Assembly (NCBI RefSeq): GCF_030270585.1
Contig: NZ_BSYI01000020.1
Coordinates: forward strand, 1 to 64,000
DNA: 64,000 nt
DNA from: Paralimibaculum aggregatum
GTDB taxonomy: Bacteria; Pseudomonadota; Alphaproteobacteria; Rhodobacterales; Rhodobacteraceae
Reading direction: 5' to 3'
The notes below the pieces were generated by a model that was not told the origin of the DNA, did not search any database, and saw only the letters and a program-made list of their open reading frames with translations. Each line of letters begins with the position of its first letter. The stretch's first letter is position 1. Both the position numbers and the translations under genes were made by a program. Shown here piece after piece: positions 34,527 to 43,790 of this stretch.

Positions 34527-36062
34527 ATGGTATCGGCGGGCGCATCCGCATCCGATCCGGTGGCCGGTCCCGTTGTCGGCATTGTCGGCGCGGGCGCGAT
34601 GGGCCAGGGCATCGCGCAGGTCGCCGCGCAGGGCGGGCTTCGGGTGCTGCTGCAGGACGCCCGCGCCGGCGCCGCGGCGGCCGGGCGCGAGGCCGTGGCC
34701 GCCCGTCTCGCGCGCCTCGTGGAGAAGGGCCGGATCAACGCCGCGGCCGAGAGCGCCGCGCTCGCGCGCATCGAGGCCGTGGCCGGGATCGCCGAACTCG
34801 CCCCCGCCGGGCTGGTGATCGAGGCGGTTGTGGAGGATCTCGAGGTCAAGCGCGCGGTGTTCCGCGAGATCGAGGCGGCGGTGGCGCCGGATTGCCTGAT
34901 CGCCTCCAACACCTCGTCGATTCCGGTCCGCTCGATCGCGCGGGATTGCGCGCATCGCGGCCGCGTGGCCGGGATGCATTTCTTCAACCCGGTGCCGCTG
35001 ATGCGTCTGGTCGAGCTGGTGCGGACGGTCTGGACCTCGGAGGAGACGCTGGCGCGGCTCGCGGCGCTCGGCCGGCGCATGGGCCGCACCCCGGTGGTGG
35101 TGCAGGACAGCCCGGGCTTCCTCGTCAATCTCGGCGGGCGCGCCTTCACCACCGAGGCGCTGCGCATCGCCCAGGAGCGGGTCGCGACGCCGGCCGAGAT
35201 CGACGCCATCATGCGGGACTGCTGGGGCTTTCGCATGGGCCCCTTCGAGCTGCTCGACCTGACGGGGATGGACGTGAACTACCCGGTGACGCGGATCGTC
35301 TGGGAGGGCTTCGGCCATGACCCGCGGCTCGCCACCACACCGGCGCACCGGGCGATGGCCGAGGCCGGTCTCCTCGGGCGCAAGACCGGCGAGGGCTGGT
35401 ATTCCTATGCCGGAGGGCGGGCGGCCGATCCGCCCTCGCCGGACTGGCAGGGGGAAGCCGCCCCCGCGCGCCGCGCGGCGCTGGCCGGAGAGGCGCCGGC
35501 GCTGGCGGCGCTCTGCCGGGCGGCCGGGCTCGCGGTGGGTGCGGATGACGGCGCCTGCCCGATCCTGGCAGCGCCCTTCGGCGCCGATGCGACCGCGGTG
35601 GCGGTGGAGAGCGGTGCCGATCACCGGCGCCTCGTCTGCCTCGACCTGGCCGGCCCGAACGCCGGGGCGCCCGCGGCGCGCATCACGCTGATGACCGCCC
35701 CCGGCGCCGACCCGGCGATCCGCGGCGCGGTGGCCGCGGCGCTGGTCGCGGCGGGGCGCAAGGTCACCGCGATCACCGACAGCCCGGGTTTCGTCGGCCA
35801 GCGGATCTGCGCCATGGTGGCCAATCTCGGCTGCGCGATGGCCGAGACGGGCATTGCCACACCGGAGGATATCGACACCGCGATGACGCTCGGGCTCAAT
35901 TATCCGCAGGGGCCGCTGGCGCTGGCCGAGACGATGGGGCGCGAGCGCTGCCTCGAGGTGCTCGACCGGCTGCAGGCGGTGACCGGCGAGGATCGCTATC
36001 GCGCCAGCCCCTGGCTGCGCCGGCGCGCCGCGCTCGGCCTCCCCGTGCAGACGCCGGCCTGA
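34527..36062 (+). CDS. paaH: 3-hydroxyacyl-CoA dehydrogenase, PaaH/PaaC type
   Basis: 511 residues. Oxidises a 3-hydroxyacyl-CoA to 3-oxoacyl-CoA with NAD. Seen: VVGIVGAGAMGQGIAQVAAQGG near 15 (NAD site), SNTSSIPV near 130, GMHFFNPVPLMRLVELV near 150 with the catalytic His, VQDSPGFLVN near 192, then two C-terminal dimerisation domains, the second beginning DSPGFVGQRICAMVANLG near 420. The duplicated C-terminal domain and length of about 510 match the phenylacetate-pathway-type enzyme, though no other paa ring-cleavage genes are here. First gene of the rightward run, 4 bases before the next. Confidence 0.88.
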   Translation: MVSAGASASDPVAGPVVGIVGAGAMGQGIAQVAAQGGLRVLLQDARAGAAAAGREAVAARLARLVEKGRINAAAESAALARIEAVAGIAELAPAGLVIEAVVEDLEVKRAVFREIEAAVAPDCLIASNTSSIPVRSIARDCAHRGRVAGMHFFNPVPLMRLVELVRTVWTSEETLARLAALGRRMGRTPVVVQDSPGFLVNLGGRAFTTEALRIAQERVATPAEIDAIMRDCWGFRMGPFELLDLTGMDVNYPVTRIVWEGFGHDPRLATTPAHRAMAEAGLLGRKTGEGWYSYAGGRAADPPSPDWQGEAAPARRAALAGEAPALAALCRAAGLAVGADDGACPILAAPFGADATAVAVESGADHRRLVCLDLAGPNAGAPAARITLMTAPGADPAIRGAVAAALVAAGRKVTAITDSPGFVGQRICAMVANLGCAMAETGIATPEDIDTAMTLGLNYPQGPLALAETMGRERCLEVLDRLQAVTGEDRYRASPWLRRRAALGLPVQTPA

Positions 36063-36065
36063 GCG

Positions 36066-36782
36066 ATGGGGCGGGAGACGGTCCTCGTGACGGGCGCGAG
36101 CCGCGGCATCGGCCGCGCCATCGCCGAGCGGGCGCTGGCGGAAGGCTACCGCGTGGTCGGCCTCTCGCGCGCCGCCGTGGCGGATGCCGGCTGGCTGCAC
36201 GAGGAAGTGGATCTCGCGGCCCCGGATGCGCGGGCGCGGCTCGCCGGGATCGCCGCCAGGCACGCGCCCTGCCGGCTGGTCGCCAATGCCGGGATCGTGC
36301 GCGCCGGCGCGGTCGAGGCGATCGCGGATGCGGATTTCGACGCCAGCATGCGGATCAACCTGCAGGCGGTGATCTGGTCGGTGCAGGCGGTGCTGCCGGC
36401 GATGCGCGCGGCGGGCTTCGGGCGCATCGTCACCCTCGGCAGCCGGGCCGCGCTCGGCAAGCCGGGCCGCGCCGTCTATGCCGGTTCCAAGGCCGCGGTG
36501 ACCGGGCTGACCCGGAGCCTGGCGCTCGAGCTGGCGCCGGACGGTGTCACGGTCAACTGCGTCGCCCCCGGCCCGATCGAGACCGAGATGTATGCCGAGA
36601 ACCAGCCCGAGGGCTCGCCGGCGCGGGCCGCCGCCATCGCCCGCGTGCCGCTGGCGCGGATGGGCCGGCCCGCCGAGGTGGCGCATGCGGCGATGCATTT
36701 CCTCTCGGATGATGCGGGCTACACCACCGGGCAGGTGCTGCATGTCTGCGGCGGGCTGAGCGTCGGGGGGATGGGCGCGTGA
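36066..36782 (+). CDS. Short-chain dehydrogenase/reductase (FabG-like)
   Basis: 238 residues. Seen: VLVTGASRGIGRAIAE near 6, VANAGIVRAG near 76, the catalytic Ser in TLGSRAALGKPGRAVYAGSKAAVTGL near 123 with Tyr and Lys, and VAPGPIETEMY near 163. The C-terminus TTGQVLHVCGGLSV is typical of 3-oxoacyl reductase-like SDRs. It begins 4 bases after the dehydrogenase stop and its stop overlaps the GTG of the next gene. The substrate is likely a 3-hydroxy or 3-oxo intermediate of the same pathway. Confidence 0.88.
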   Translation: MGRETVLVTGASRGIGRAIAERALAEGYRVVGLSRAAVADAGWLHEEVDLAAPDARARLAGIAARHAPCRLVANAGIVRAGAVEAIADADFDASMRINLQAVIWSVQAVLPAMRAAGFGRIVTLGSRAALGKPGRAVYAGSKAAVTGLTRSLALELAPDGVTVNCVAPGPIETEMYAENQPEGSPARAAAIARVPLARMGRPAEVAHAAMHFLSDDAGYTTGQVLHVCGGLSVGGMGA

Positions 36783-38869
36783 CCACGCTCGACGACCTGC
36801 TCAACCCGCGCTCCATCGCCATCGTCGGCGCCTCCGACGATCCGACGCGGATCGGCGGGCGGCCGCTCTCGCACATGATCCGCCAGCGCTTCGCCGGGCC
36901 GGTCTATCCGGTGAACCCGAAACGCGACCGGGTGCAGGGGCTGCAGGCCTATCCGAGCCTCGCCGAGATCCCGGACGGGATCGACTTCGCGCTGATCGCG
37001 GTGCCGGCGCCGCTGGTCGCCGAGCAGGTGCGCCTTGCCGCCGCCAGGGGCGCGAAGACGGCGCTGATCTTCTCCTCCGGCTTCGCCGAGGCCGGCGCCG
37101 AGGGCGCCCGGCTGCAGGACGAGGTGGCGGCGGCCGGGCGTGCCGGCGGCATCCGCGTCCTGGGGCCGAACTGCCTCGGGCTGTTCAACGCCGAGGCCGG
37201 GTTCTACCCCACCTTCTCCTCCACCATCGACCGCGCGACGCCGGTGCCCGGCGGCATCTCGATCGCCAGCCAGTCCGGCGCCTATGGCAGCCATATCTAC
37301 ATGGCCAGCCATGCCCGCGGGCTCGGCATCCGCTACTGGGTGACCACCGGCAACGAGGTCGATGTGAGCACGCCGGAGGTGATCCGCCTGCTCGCCGAGC
37401 ATGACGACGTGCACACCATCATGGCCTATGCCGAGAGCGTGAAGGACGGGCCGGCCCTCGTCGAGGCGCTGGAGACCGCGCGGGCCAACCGCAAGCCGGT
37501 GGTGATGATGAAGGTCGGCCGCTCCGCGGTGGGGGCGGCGGCGGCATCCTCGCACACCGCCTCGCTGGCCGGGGAGGACGCGGTCTATGACGCGGTGATC
37601 CGCCAGCACGGCGCCTGGCGCGCCCGCTCCACCGAGGAGATGCTCGACCTCGCCTATGCCGCGCGGCCGCGGATCTATCCCGCCGGGCGCCGGCTCGGGC
37701 TGGTGACGATCTCCGGCGGCGCCGGGGTGCTGATGGCGGATGTGGCCGAGGCGGAGGGGCTCGATGTCGCGCCGATGCCCGAGCAAAGCCAGGCGGAGAT
37801 GCGCGCGATCCTTCCCTTCGCGGCGCCGCGCAACCCGGTGGACGTCACGGCGCAGCTCTTCAACGACCTTTCGCTGATCCCCCGCTTCACCCGCACCATG
37901 CTCGACCGCGGCGGCTATGACGGGATCATCGGGTTCTGGACCTCGGTGGCCGGCTCGCCGATCCTCGGCCGGCCGCTGCTCGCGCATCTGACCGAGACCA
38001 TGGCGGACTACCCGGACCGGCTGTTCCTGCACGTGATGCTGGCGCCGGAGGAGATCCGCGCGGCCTACGAGGCAGCCGGCTTCCCCTGCTTCGAGGACCC
38101 GAGCCGCGCGGTGATCGCCATGGGCCTCCTGATGCGCTTTGCCGAGGCCTTCGCCGCCGGGCGGCCGGAGGCGCCGCCGCTGCCGGCGCCGGCCGATCTC
38201 GGCGCCGGCCCGCTCGGGGAGCGCGAGGCGAAACGCCTACTGGCCGCGGCGGGCCTGCCGATGGTGCCGGACCGGCTGGCCACGACGCCGGAGGAGGCCG
38301 CCGCCGCGGCGCGCGCGCTCGGCGGACCGGTCGCCATCAAGCTCGCCTCGCCGGACATCGCGCACAAGACCGAGATCGGCGGCGTCGCGCTCGGCATCGA
38401 GGCCCCCGCGGCCGCCGCCGCCGCGCATGAGCGGATCGTCGCCGCGGCGCGGCTCGCCCGGCCGGAGGCGCGGGTCGCGGGCACGCTGGTCTCGCCGATG
38501 GTGAGCGGCGGGGTCGAGTGCCTGCTCGGCGCGCGGAACGATCCGGTCTTCGGCCCGGTGGTGGCCTTCGGCCTCGGCGGCATCTTCGCGGAGGTGCTGC
38601 GCGACGTCTCGCTGCGCCGCGCCCCCTTCGGGCCGGCGGTGGCCCGCGAGATGATCGCCGGGCTGAAGGGCGCGGCGCTGCTCGCCGGCGCGCGCGGCCA
38701 GCCGCCCGCGGATCTGGCGGCCCTCGCCGCCACGATCTCGCGCTTCTCCGCCTTTGCCGCCGCCAATGCCCACCAGATCGAGAGCGTCGAGATGAACCCG
38801 CTGCGTGCCCTGCCGGAGGGCTGCCTGGCGCTCGACGCGCTGATCATCCGCCGGGAGGACCCTGCATGA
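36779..38869 (+). CDS. ADP-forming acyl-CoA synthetase (acetate-CoA ligase family, fused subunits)
   Basis: 696 residues with a GTG start overlapping the SDR stop (GTGA). Makes an acyl-CoA with ATP yielding ADP and phosphate. Order: CoA-binding Rossmann domain (about 1-130, RSIAIVGASDDPTRIGGRPL), two flavodoxin-like ligase domains with SQSGAYGS near 165 and the phosphorylated His in SSHTASLAGEDAVYDAV near 258, then an ATP-grasp domain (about 475-690) with GPVAIKLASPDIAHKTEIGGVALG and a late ESVEMNPLRALPEG. Complete. It would activate the acid that the rest of the run degrades. Confidence 0.88.
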   Translation: MTTLDDLLNPRSIAIVGASDDPTRIGGRPLSHMIRQRFAGPVYPVNPKRDRVQGLQAYPSLAEIPDGIDFALIAVPAPLVAEQVRLAAARGAKTALIFSSGFAEAGAEGARLQDEVAAAGRAGGIRVLGPNCLGLFNAEAGFYPTFSSTIDRATPVPGGISIASQSGAYGSHIYMASHARGLGIRYWVTTGNEVDVSTPEVIRLLAEHDDVHTIMAYAESVKDGPALVEALETARANRKPVVMMKVGRSAVGAAAASSHTASLAGEDAVYDAVIRQHGAWRARSTEEMLDLAYAARPRIYPAGRRLGLVTISGGAGVLMADVAEAEGLDVAPMPEQSQAEMRAILPFAAPRNPVDVTAQLFNDLSLIPRFTRTMLDRGGYDGIIGFWTSVAGSPILGRPLLAHLTETMADYPDRLFLHVMLAPEEIRAAYEAAGFPCFEDPSRAVIAMGLLMRFAEAFAAGRPEAPPLPAPADLGAGPLGEREAKRLLAAAGLPMVPDRLATTPEEAAAAARALGGPVAIKLASPDIAHKTEIGGVALGIEAPAAAAAAHERIVAAARLARPEARVAGTLVSPMVSGGVECLLGARNDPVFGPVVAFGLGGIFAEVLRDVSLRRAPFGPAVAREMIAGLKGAALLAGARGQPPADLAALAATISRFSAFAAANAHQIESVEMNPLRALPEGCLALDALIIRREDPA

Positions 38870-39861
38870 CACTGCCCGCCCCGCTCCGCGATCTCCGGTT
38901 GCCGGTGATCGGCGCGCCGATGTTCATCGTCTCCGGCCCGGAGCTGGTGATTGCCCAGTGCACGGCGGGCATCATCGGCAGCTTCCCGGCACTCAATGCG
39001 CGCGAGGAGGCTGGCGAGCCGCCGATGCTCGAGACCTGGCTGGCCCGCATCACCGAGGCGCTCGACCGGCACGACCAGGCCAATCCGGACCGCCCCGCCG
39101 CCCCCTTCGCGGTGAACCAGATCGTGCATCGCTCCAACGAAAGGCTGCAGCGCGACGTCGAGATCTGCCACCGCTGGAGGGTGCCGGTCTGGATCACCTC
39201 GCTCGGCGCGCGGCCCGAGGTCTACGAGGCGGCGCATGACTGCGGCGCCATCGTGCTGCATGACGTGATCGACAACCGCTTCGCCCGCAAGGCCATCGAG
39301 AAGGGCGCCGACGGGCTGATCGCGGTGGCCGCCGGGGCGGGCGGGCATGCCGGCACCTGGTCGCCCTTCGCGCTGGTGCAGGAGATCCGCACCTGGTTCG
39401 ACGGGCCGCTCGCGCTCTCGGGCTGCATCGCCACCGGCGGGAGCGTGCTGGCGGCGCGGGCGATGGGGGCGGATCTGGCCTATGTCGGCTCCGCCTTCAT
39501 CGCCACCGAGGAGGCCCGCGCCGATCCCGGCTACAAGCGCATGATCGCCGAGGGCGGCGCGGCAGACATCGTCTACACCAGCCATTTCAGCGGCGTGCCG
39601 GGGAACTACCTGCGCCCCTCGATCGCGCAGAACGGGCTCGACCCCGACACTCTGCCGGAGCGCGACCCGGGCAGCATGGACTTTGCCGCCGGCAGTTCGC
39701 GGCCCAAGGCCTGGAAGGATATCTGGAGCGCCGGACAGGGCATCGGCGCGGTGCGCGAGACCGTGCCGGCGGCGGCGCTGATCGACCGGCTGGCGCGGGA
39801 ATACCGCGCGGCGCAGGCCCGGCTCGCGCCCGCCGCCGTCAAACGGGAGGAAACGGCATGA
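38866..39861 (+). CDS. Nitronate monooxygenase-like flavin oxidoreductase
   Basis: 331 residues, TIM-barrel FMN enzyme of the 2-nitropropane dioxygenase family. Seen: PVIGAPMFIVSGPELVIAQ near 12, AVNQIVHRSN near 82 (where others have VN), and the FMN-phosphate region IAVAAGAGGHAGTWSPFALVQEI near 150 with the conserved GGHAG His, then ALSGCIATGGSVLAARAMGADLAYVGSAFIATEEA near 183. ATGA overlap with the ligase gene; GGGAGG before the ATG. In fatty-acid-type operons such proteins often act as reductases or oxidases of unknown substrate rather than on nitronates. Confidence 0.85.
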   Translation: MTLPAPLRDLRLPVIGAPMFIVSGPELVIAQCTAGIIGSFPALNAREEAGEPPMLETWLARITEALDRHDQANPDRPAAPFAVNQIVHRSNERLQRDVEICHRWRVPVWITSLGARPEVYEAAHDCGAIVLHDVIDNRFARKAIEKGADGLIAVAAGAGGHAGTWSPFALVQEIRTWFDGPLALSGCIATGGSVLAARAMGADLAYVGSAFIATEEARADPGYKRMIAEGGAADIVYTSHFSGVPGNYLRPSIAQNGLDPDTLPERDPGSMDFAAGSSRPKAWKDIWSAGQGIGAVRETVPAAALIDRLAREYRAAQARLAPAAVKREETA

Positions 39862-40244
39862 GCGACGACACCCGCGATCCCGGCCCCGAGGCGCGCTTTC
39901 GGGCCTATCTCGCCGAGGGGCGCTTCATGATCCAGCGTTCGGCCTCCACCGGCATGCATGTGTTCTATCCCCGCGTCGCCGTTCCCGGCAGCGGCGAGAC
40001 CGATCTCGACTGGGTCGAGGCGAGCGGCCGCGGCACCGTCCATGCCACCACCTGCAACCGCCGGCGCCCGGAGCAGGGCGGCGACTACAACGTCGCGCTG
40101 ATCGATCTCGCGGAGGGCCCGCGGATGATGGCGCGCGTCGAGGGCATCGCGCCGGATGCGGTGCGCATCGGCATGGCGGTCGAGGCCCGGATCGGCGAGG
40201 CGGACGGCGCGCCGGCGGTGGTCTTCGTGCCGGCGGAGGGCTGA
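39858..40244 (+). CDS. DUF35 OB-fold protein lacking the zinc-ribbon cysteines
   Basis: 128 residues. DUF35 proteins have a short rubredoxin-like zinc ribbon followed by an OB fold, and work with a thiolase-like protein. The spacing is kept (FMIQRSASTGMHVFYPRVAVPGSG near 23, then TVHATTCNRR and a beta-rich C-terminus), but the four zinc Cys of the CxxC pairs are replaced by Arg, Ser, Val and Ser/Gly. It overlaps the previous gene by ATGA and precedes the thiolase-like gene by 3 bases, the expected partner order. Confidence 0.75.
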   Translation: MSDDTRDPGPEARFRAYLAEGRFMIQRSASTGMHVFYPRVAVPGSGETDLDWVEASGRGTVHATTCNRRRPEQGGDYNVALIDLAEGPRMMARVEGIAPDAVRIGMAVEARIGEADGAPAVVFVPAEG

Positions 40245-40247
40245 GCC

Positions 40248-41420
40248 ATGGCGCAGTCCCTGCGCGGCAGCGCCGCCTGTGTCGGGCTCGCCACCGCGGG
40301 CGTCGGCGAGGCCCCCGGCCGCAACGCCATGGAGCTGATGGCCGAGGCGGTGATCGGGGCGCTGGCCGATGCCGCGATCCCGCTCGCCGCGGTCGACGGG
40401 CTCTTTGCCGCCACCGCCTTCCACTCGATGGCGGCGATGTCGCTGGCCGAGCATCTCGGCATTCGGCCCGCCTTCTCCGACGGCTCGAACATCGGCGGCG
40501 CCTCGGGCATGGCCCATGCGCTGCTGGCGGCGATGGCGCTCGAGGCCGGGCAGATCGACGTCGCGGTGATCGCCTACGGCTCCAACCAGCGCACCGCGGG
40601 GGGCTTCCGCTCGGTCTCCGAGCCGATGCCCTTCGAAGCGGAATACGGGCCGCGCAATCCGATCACCGCCTATGCGCTGGCGGCGAGCCGCTACATGCAC
40701 GAGTTCGGCGCGACGCGCGAGGATCTGGCGGCGGTCGCGGTGGCGGCGCGGGCCTGGGCCAATCTCAACCCCGAGGCGGTGATGCAGGGGCCACTGACGG
40801 TGGCCGAGGTGACCGGGGCGCGGATGATCTCCGACCCGCTCGGCAAGCTGGACTGCTGCCTCGTGACCGACGGCGCTGCCGCCTTCGTGATGACCCGCGC
40901 CGACCGCGCGCGCGACTGCCCGCATCTCCCGGTCCACCTGCTCGGCGCCGCGACCGAGCACCATCACCGGATGATCTCGGCGATGCCCAGCCTCACCACC
41001 ACCGCGGCGGCGGCCAGCGGGCCGCGGGCCTTCGCCATGGCGGGCTATGGCCCGGCGGAGATGGACACGGTGCAGGTCTATGACGCCTTCACCATCAACA
41101 CGCTGCTGTTCCTCGAGGATCTCGGCTTCTGCGCCAAGGGCGAGGCAAAGGATTTCATCGGCGGCGGGCATATCGCGCCCGGCGGGGGGCTGCCCGTCAA
41201 CACCAATGGCGGCGGCCTCTCGGCGGTGCATCCGGGGATGTACGGCCATTTCGTCACCATCGAGGCGATCCGGCAGATCCGCGCCGCGGCCGGCGGCGCG
41301 GAAGGCCCGCGCGGCGAGGGAGGCTGGATCCCCAGCGCCAGGCTCTCGCTGGCGCATGGCAATGGCGGCGTGCTGGCGAGCCAGGCAACCACCGTCTGGG
41401 GCCACCCGGACACGCTCTGA
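40248..41420 (+). CDS. Thiolase-superfamily protein (SCP2-thiolase-like) without the nucleophilic Cys
   Basis: 390 residues with the thiolase fold. At the position of the usual nucleophile (CxSG) it reads SNIGGASGMAHALL near 85, with Gly in place of Cys. The late His block survives as NTNGGGLSAVHPGMYG near 320, and the second Cys region reads LAHGNGGVLASQ near 370, again without Cys. This subgroup travels with DUF35 proteins; those with catalysis are aldolases or thiolases for CoA-linked side chains. Loss of the nucleophile suggests a retro-aldol or structural role rather than thiolysis. Confidence 0.8.
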   Translation: MAQSLRGSAACVGLATAGVGEAPGRNAMELMAEAVIGALADAAIPLAAVDGLFAATAFHSMAAMSLAEHLGIRPAFSDGSNIGGASGMAHALLAAMALEAGQIDVAVIAYGSNQRTAGGFRSVSEPMPFEAEYGPRNPITAYALAASRYMHEFGATREDLAAVAVAARAWANLNPEAVMQGPLTVAEVTGARMISDPLGKLDCCLVTDGAAAFVMTRADRARDCPHLPVHLLGAATEHHHRMISAMPSLTTTAAAASGPRAFAMAGYGPAEMDTVQVYDAFTINTLLFLEDLGFCAKGEAKDFIGGGHIAPGGGLPVNTNGGGLSAVHPGMYGHFVTIEAIRQIRAAAGGAEGPRGEGGWIPSARLSLAHGNGGVLASQATTVWGHPDTL

Positions 41421-41431
41421 GGAGGACGGCC

Positions 41432-42631
41432 ATGGATCTCGACCTCTCGCCCGGGGAAGCCGCCTTCCGCGACGAGGTGCGCGCCTGGCTGGCCGCCGCC
41501 CTGCCCGCCCGCATCCGCGACAAGGTCCGCGCGCAGAAGCGCCTCACCAAGGCCGATCACGAGGCGTGGCACGCGCTGCTGGCGGGCCGCGGCTGGCTCT
41601 GCTTGCACTGGCCGCGGGCGCTCGGCGGCGCCGGCTTCACCCCGGTGCAGAAGCACATCTTCGAGGCGGAGATGGTCGCGGCCGACGCGCCGCGCATCGT
41701 GCCGTTCGGGCCGAACATGCTGGGGCCGGTTCTCATCGAATTCGGCACCGCGGCGCAGAAGGCGCATTGCCTGCCGAGGATCCTCTCGGGGGCCGACTGG
41801 TGGTGCCAGGGCTATTCCGAGCCGGGCGCCGGCTCGGACCTCGCCTCGCTCGCGACCCGGGCGGTGCGCGAGGGCGACCACTACATCGTCAACGGCCAGA
41901 AGACCTGGACCACGCTCGGCCACCACGCCAATGCGATGTTCGCGCTGGTGCGCACCGATCCGGCGGCGCCGAAGCCGCAGCAGGGGATCTCCTTCCTGCT
42001 GATCGACATGGCGAGCCCCGGCGTCGAGGTCCGCCCGATCGTCACGCTCGACGGCGAGCACGAGGTCAACGAGGTCTGGCTGACCGATGTGCGGGTGCCG
42101 GTGGAAAACCTCGTCGGCCGCGAGAACGACGGCTGGACGGTGGCGAAATACCTCCTCGGCTTCGAGCGCACCGGCCTCGCCGGCACCGCATTCTCCCGCC
42201 AGGGCTTCGAGCATCTGAAGCGCATCGCCCGGATCGAGCAGGCCGATGGCCGCCCGCTGGCCGAGGACCCGGCCTTCTCGCTGCGCATGGCCGAGGTGGA
42301 GATCGACCTGATGGCGATGGACGTGTTCAACCTGCGCATGGTCTCGGCCGCCAATGCCGGCGAGGCGATCGGGCCGGAGGCCTCGCTGATCAAGATCAAG
42401 GGCACCGAGCTGCGCCAGCGCATCACCGATCTCCTGCGCCGCGCGGTGGGGCCCTATGCGATGCCCTTCGTGCCGGAGGCCTTCGACGAGGGCTACAACG
42501 ACGCGCCCATCGGGCCCGGCCATGCCGCCCCGCTCGCGCGGCAGTATTTCAACATGCGCAAGCTCTCGATCTATGGCGGCTCGAACGAGATCCAGAAGAA
42601 CATCGTCGCCAAGACGATGCTCGGGCTCTGA
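41432..42631 (+). CDS. Acyl-CoA dehydrogenase, first subunit or paralogue
   Basis: 399 residues, complete fold. Seen: LDLSPGEAAFRDEVRAWL at the start, WCQGYSEPGAGSDLASLATRAVREGDHYIVNGQKTWTT near 115-155 (FAD and substrate contacts), and ISIYGGSNEIQKNIVAKTMLGL-type ending (KLSIYGGSNEIQ near 375). Enzymes of this kind put a double bond alpha-beta into acyl-CoA using FAD. GAGGAGG is 5 bases before the ATG. It is followed 11 bases later by another acyl-CoA dehydrogenase. Paired genes like these often form heterotetramers, as with the steroid side-chain enzymes of actinobacteria. Confidence 0.9.
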   Translation: MDLDLSPGEAAFRDEVRAWLAAALPARIRDKVRAQKRLTKADHEAWHALLAGRGWLCLHWPRALGGAGFTPVQKHIFEAEMVAADAPRIVPFGPNMLGPVLIEFGTAAQKAHCLPRILSGADWWCQGYSEPGAGSDLASLATRAVREGDHYIVNGQKTWTTLGHHANAMFALVRTDPAAPKPQQGISFLLIDMASPGVEVRPIVTLDGEHEVNEVWLTDVRVPVENLVGRENDGWTVAKYLLGFERTGLAGTAFSRQGFEHLKRIARIEQADGRPLAEDPAFSLRMAEVEIDLMAMDVFNLRMVSAANAGEAIGPEASLIKIKGTELRQRITDLLRRAVGPYAMPFVPEAFDEGYNDAPIGPGHAAPLARQYFNMRKLSIYGGSNEIQKNIVAKTMLGL

Positions 42632-42642
42632 GGGGGGCGGCG

Positions 42643-43770
42643 ATGGAGTTCACACTTTCCGAGGAGCGTCGGATGCTGGCGGAGACCGCGGCGCGCTACC
42701 TGCGCGAGCGCTATCCGCTGGAGCTGCGCCATGCCAATGCGGCGCGGGCGGAGGGCTTCTCGCCGGCGCAGTGGCGGGAGATGGCCGAGCTCGGCCTGGT
42801 GGCGGCGCTGCTGCCGCCGGAGGCCGGCGGGCTCGGCGGGGCGGGCGCCGACATCGCGCTGGTCTTCGAGCATCTCGGGCGGGCGCTGGTGGTCGAGCCC
42901 TTCCTGGCCACCGGCGTGCTCGGGGCGACACCGCTCTGGCGCCTCGGGGGGCCGGAGGCAGGCGCGCTGCTCGAGAGCGCGGCGGCGGGAGCTACCTTGC
43001 TGGCACTGGCGCATGGCGAGCCGGAGGGGCGGTATGCGCCGGCCCATGTCGCCACCACCGCCCGGGAAGGCGCCGCGGGCTGGCGGCTCGCCGGGCGCAA
43101 GGCGGTGGTGCTCAATGGCGATGCGGCGGCGCGGCTGGTGGTCTCGGCACGGGTTTCCGGGGCGCTGACCGACGAGGACGGGCTGGCGCTCTTTCTGGTG
43201 GAGGCCGGGGCGCCCGGCCTGACGCGCCGCGGCTATGGCACCGTCGAGGGTGGCCGGGCCGCCGAGATCACGCTGGAGGACTGCCCCGCCGCGCCGCTCG
43301 GCGCTCCCGGCACCGCGTTCCCGGTGATCGAGGAGGTGCTGGCGCGGGCCTGCCTCGCGCTCTCCGCCGAGGTGCTGGGCCTTGCCGAAACGGCAAAGGG
43401 CATCACCCTTGAGCACATGCGCACGCGAAAACAGTTCGGCCGGCCCATCGGGCAGTTCCAGGCCCTGCAGCACCGGATGGTCGAGATGGTGCTGGAGATC
43501 GAGCAGCTCCGCTCGGCCGTGATGCTGGCGGCGGCCCGGCTGGGCGCCCCGCGGCGCGAGCGCGAACGGGCGGTCTCGGCGGCGAAGAACCTCGCCGGCC
43601 GGGTCGGCCGGCTGGTGGCGGAGGAGTGCATCCAGATCCATGGCGGCATCGGCATGACCTGGGAGCACGCCCTGCCCCACTATGCCAAGCGGCTGGTGAT
43701 GATCGACCACCTCTTCGGCGACAGCGACCACCATCTCGCCCGCTTCCGCGATCTCGGCATGGCCGGCTAG
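42643..43770 (+). CDS. Acyl-CoA dehydrogenase, second subunit or paralogue
   Basis: 375 residues. Seen: EFTLSEERRMLAETAARYL at the start, LGLVAALLPPEAGGLGG near 50, and TRKQFGRPIGQFQALQHRMVEM near 265 with EECIQIHGGIGMTWEHALPHYAKR near 330, both strong family blocks. The middle strand region (about 110-200) is more diverged and lacks the clear FAD-contact block seen in the first paralogue, which fits a heteromeric pair in which one subunit is less complete. GGGGGG lies before the ATG. Confidence 0.88.
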   Translation: MEFTLSEERRMLAETAARYLRERYPLELRHANAARAEGFSPAQWREMAELGLVAALLPPEAGGLGGAGADIALVFEHLGRALVVEPFLATGVLGATPLWRLGGPEAGALLESAAAGATLLALAHGEPEGRYAPAHVATTAREGAAGWRLAGRKAVVLNGDAAARLVVSARVSGALTDEDGLALFLVEAGAPGLTRRGYGTVEGGRAAEITLEDCPAAPLGAPGTAFPVIEEVLARACLALSAEVLGLAETAKGITLEHMRTRKQFGRPIGQFQALQHRMVEMVLEIEQLRSAVMLAAARLGAPRRERERAVSAAKNLAGRVGRLVAEECIQIHGGIGMTWEHALPHYAKRLVMIDHLFGDSDHHLARFRDLGMAG

Positions 43771-43790
43771 GCAGCGGAGCGGCACGCCCC

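Noticed and set aside
41432-43770. The two acyl-CoA dehydrogenase genes as a recent duplication
   Set aside because: They belong to the same family but differ throughout, including in the FAD-contact region, so they are old paralogues or heteromeric subunits.
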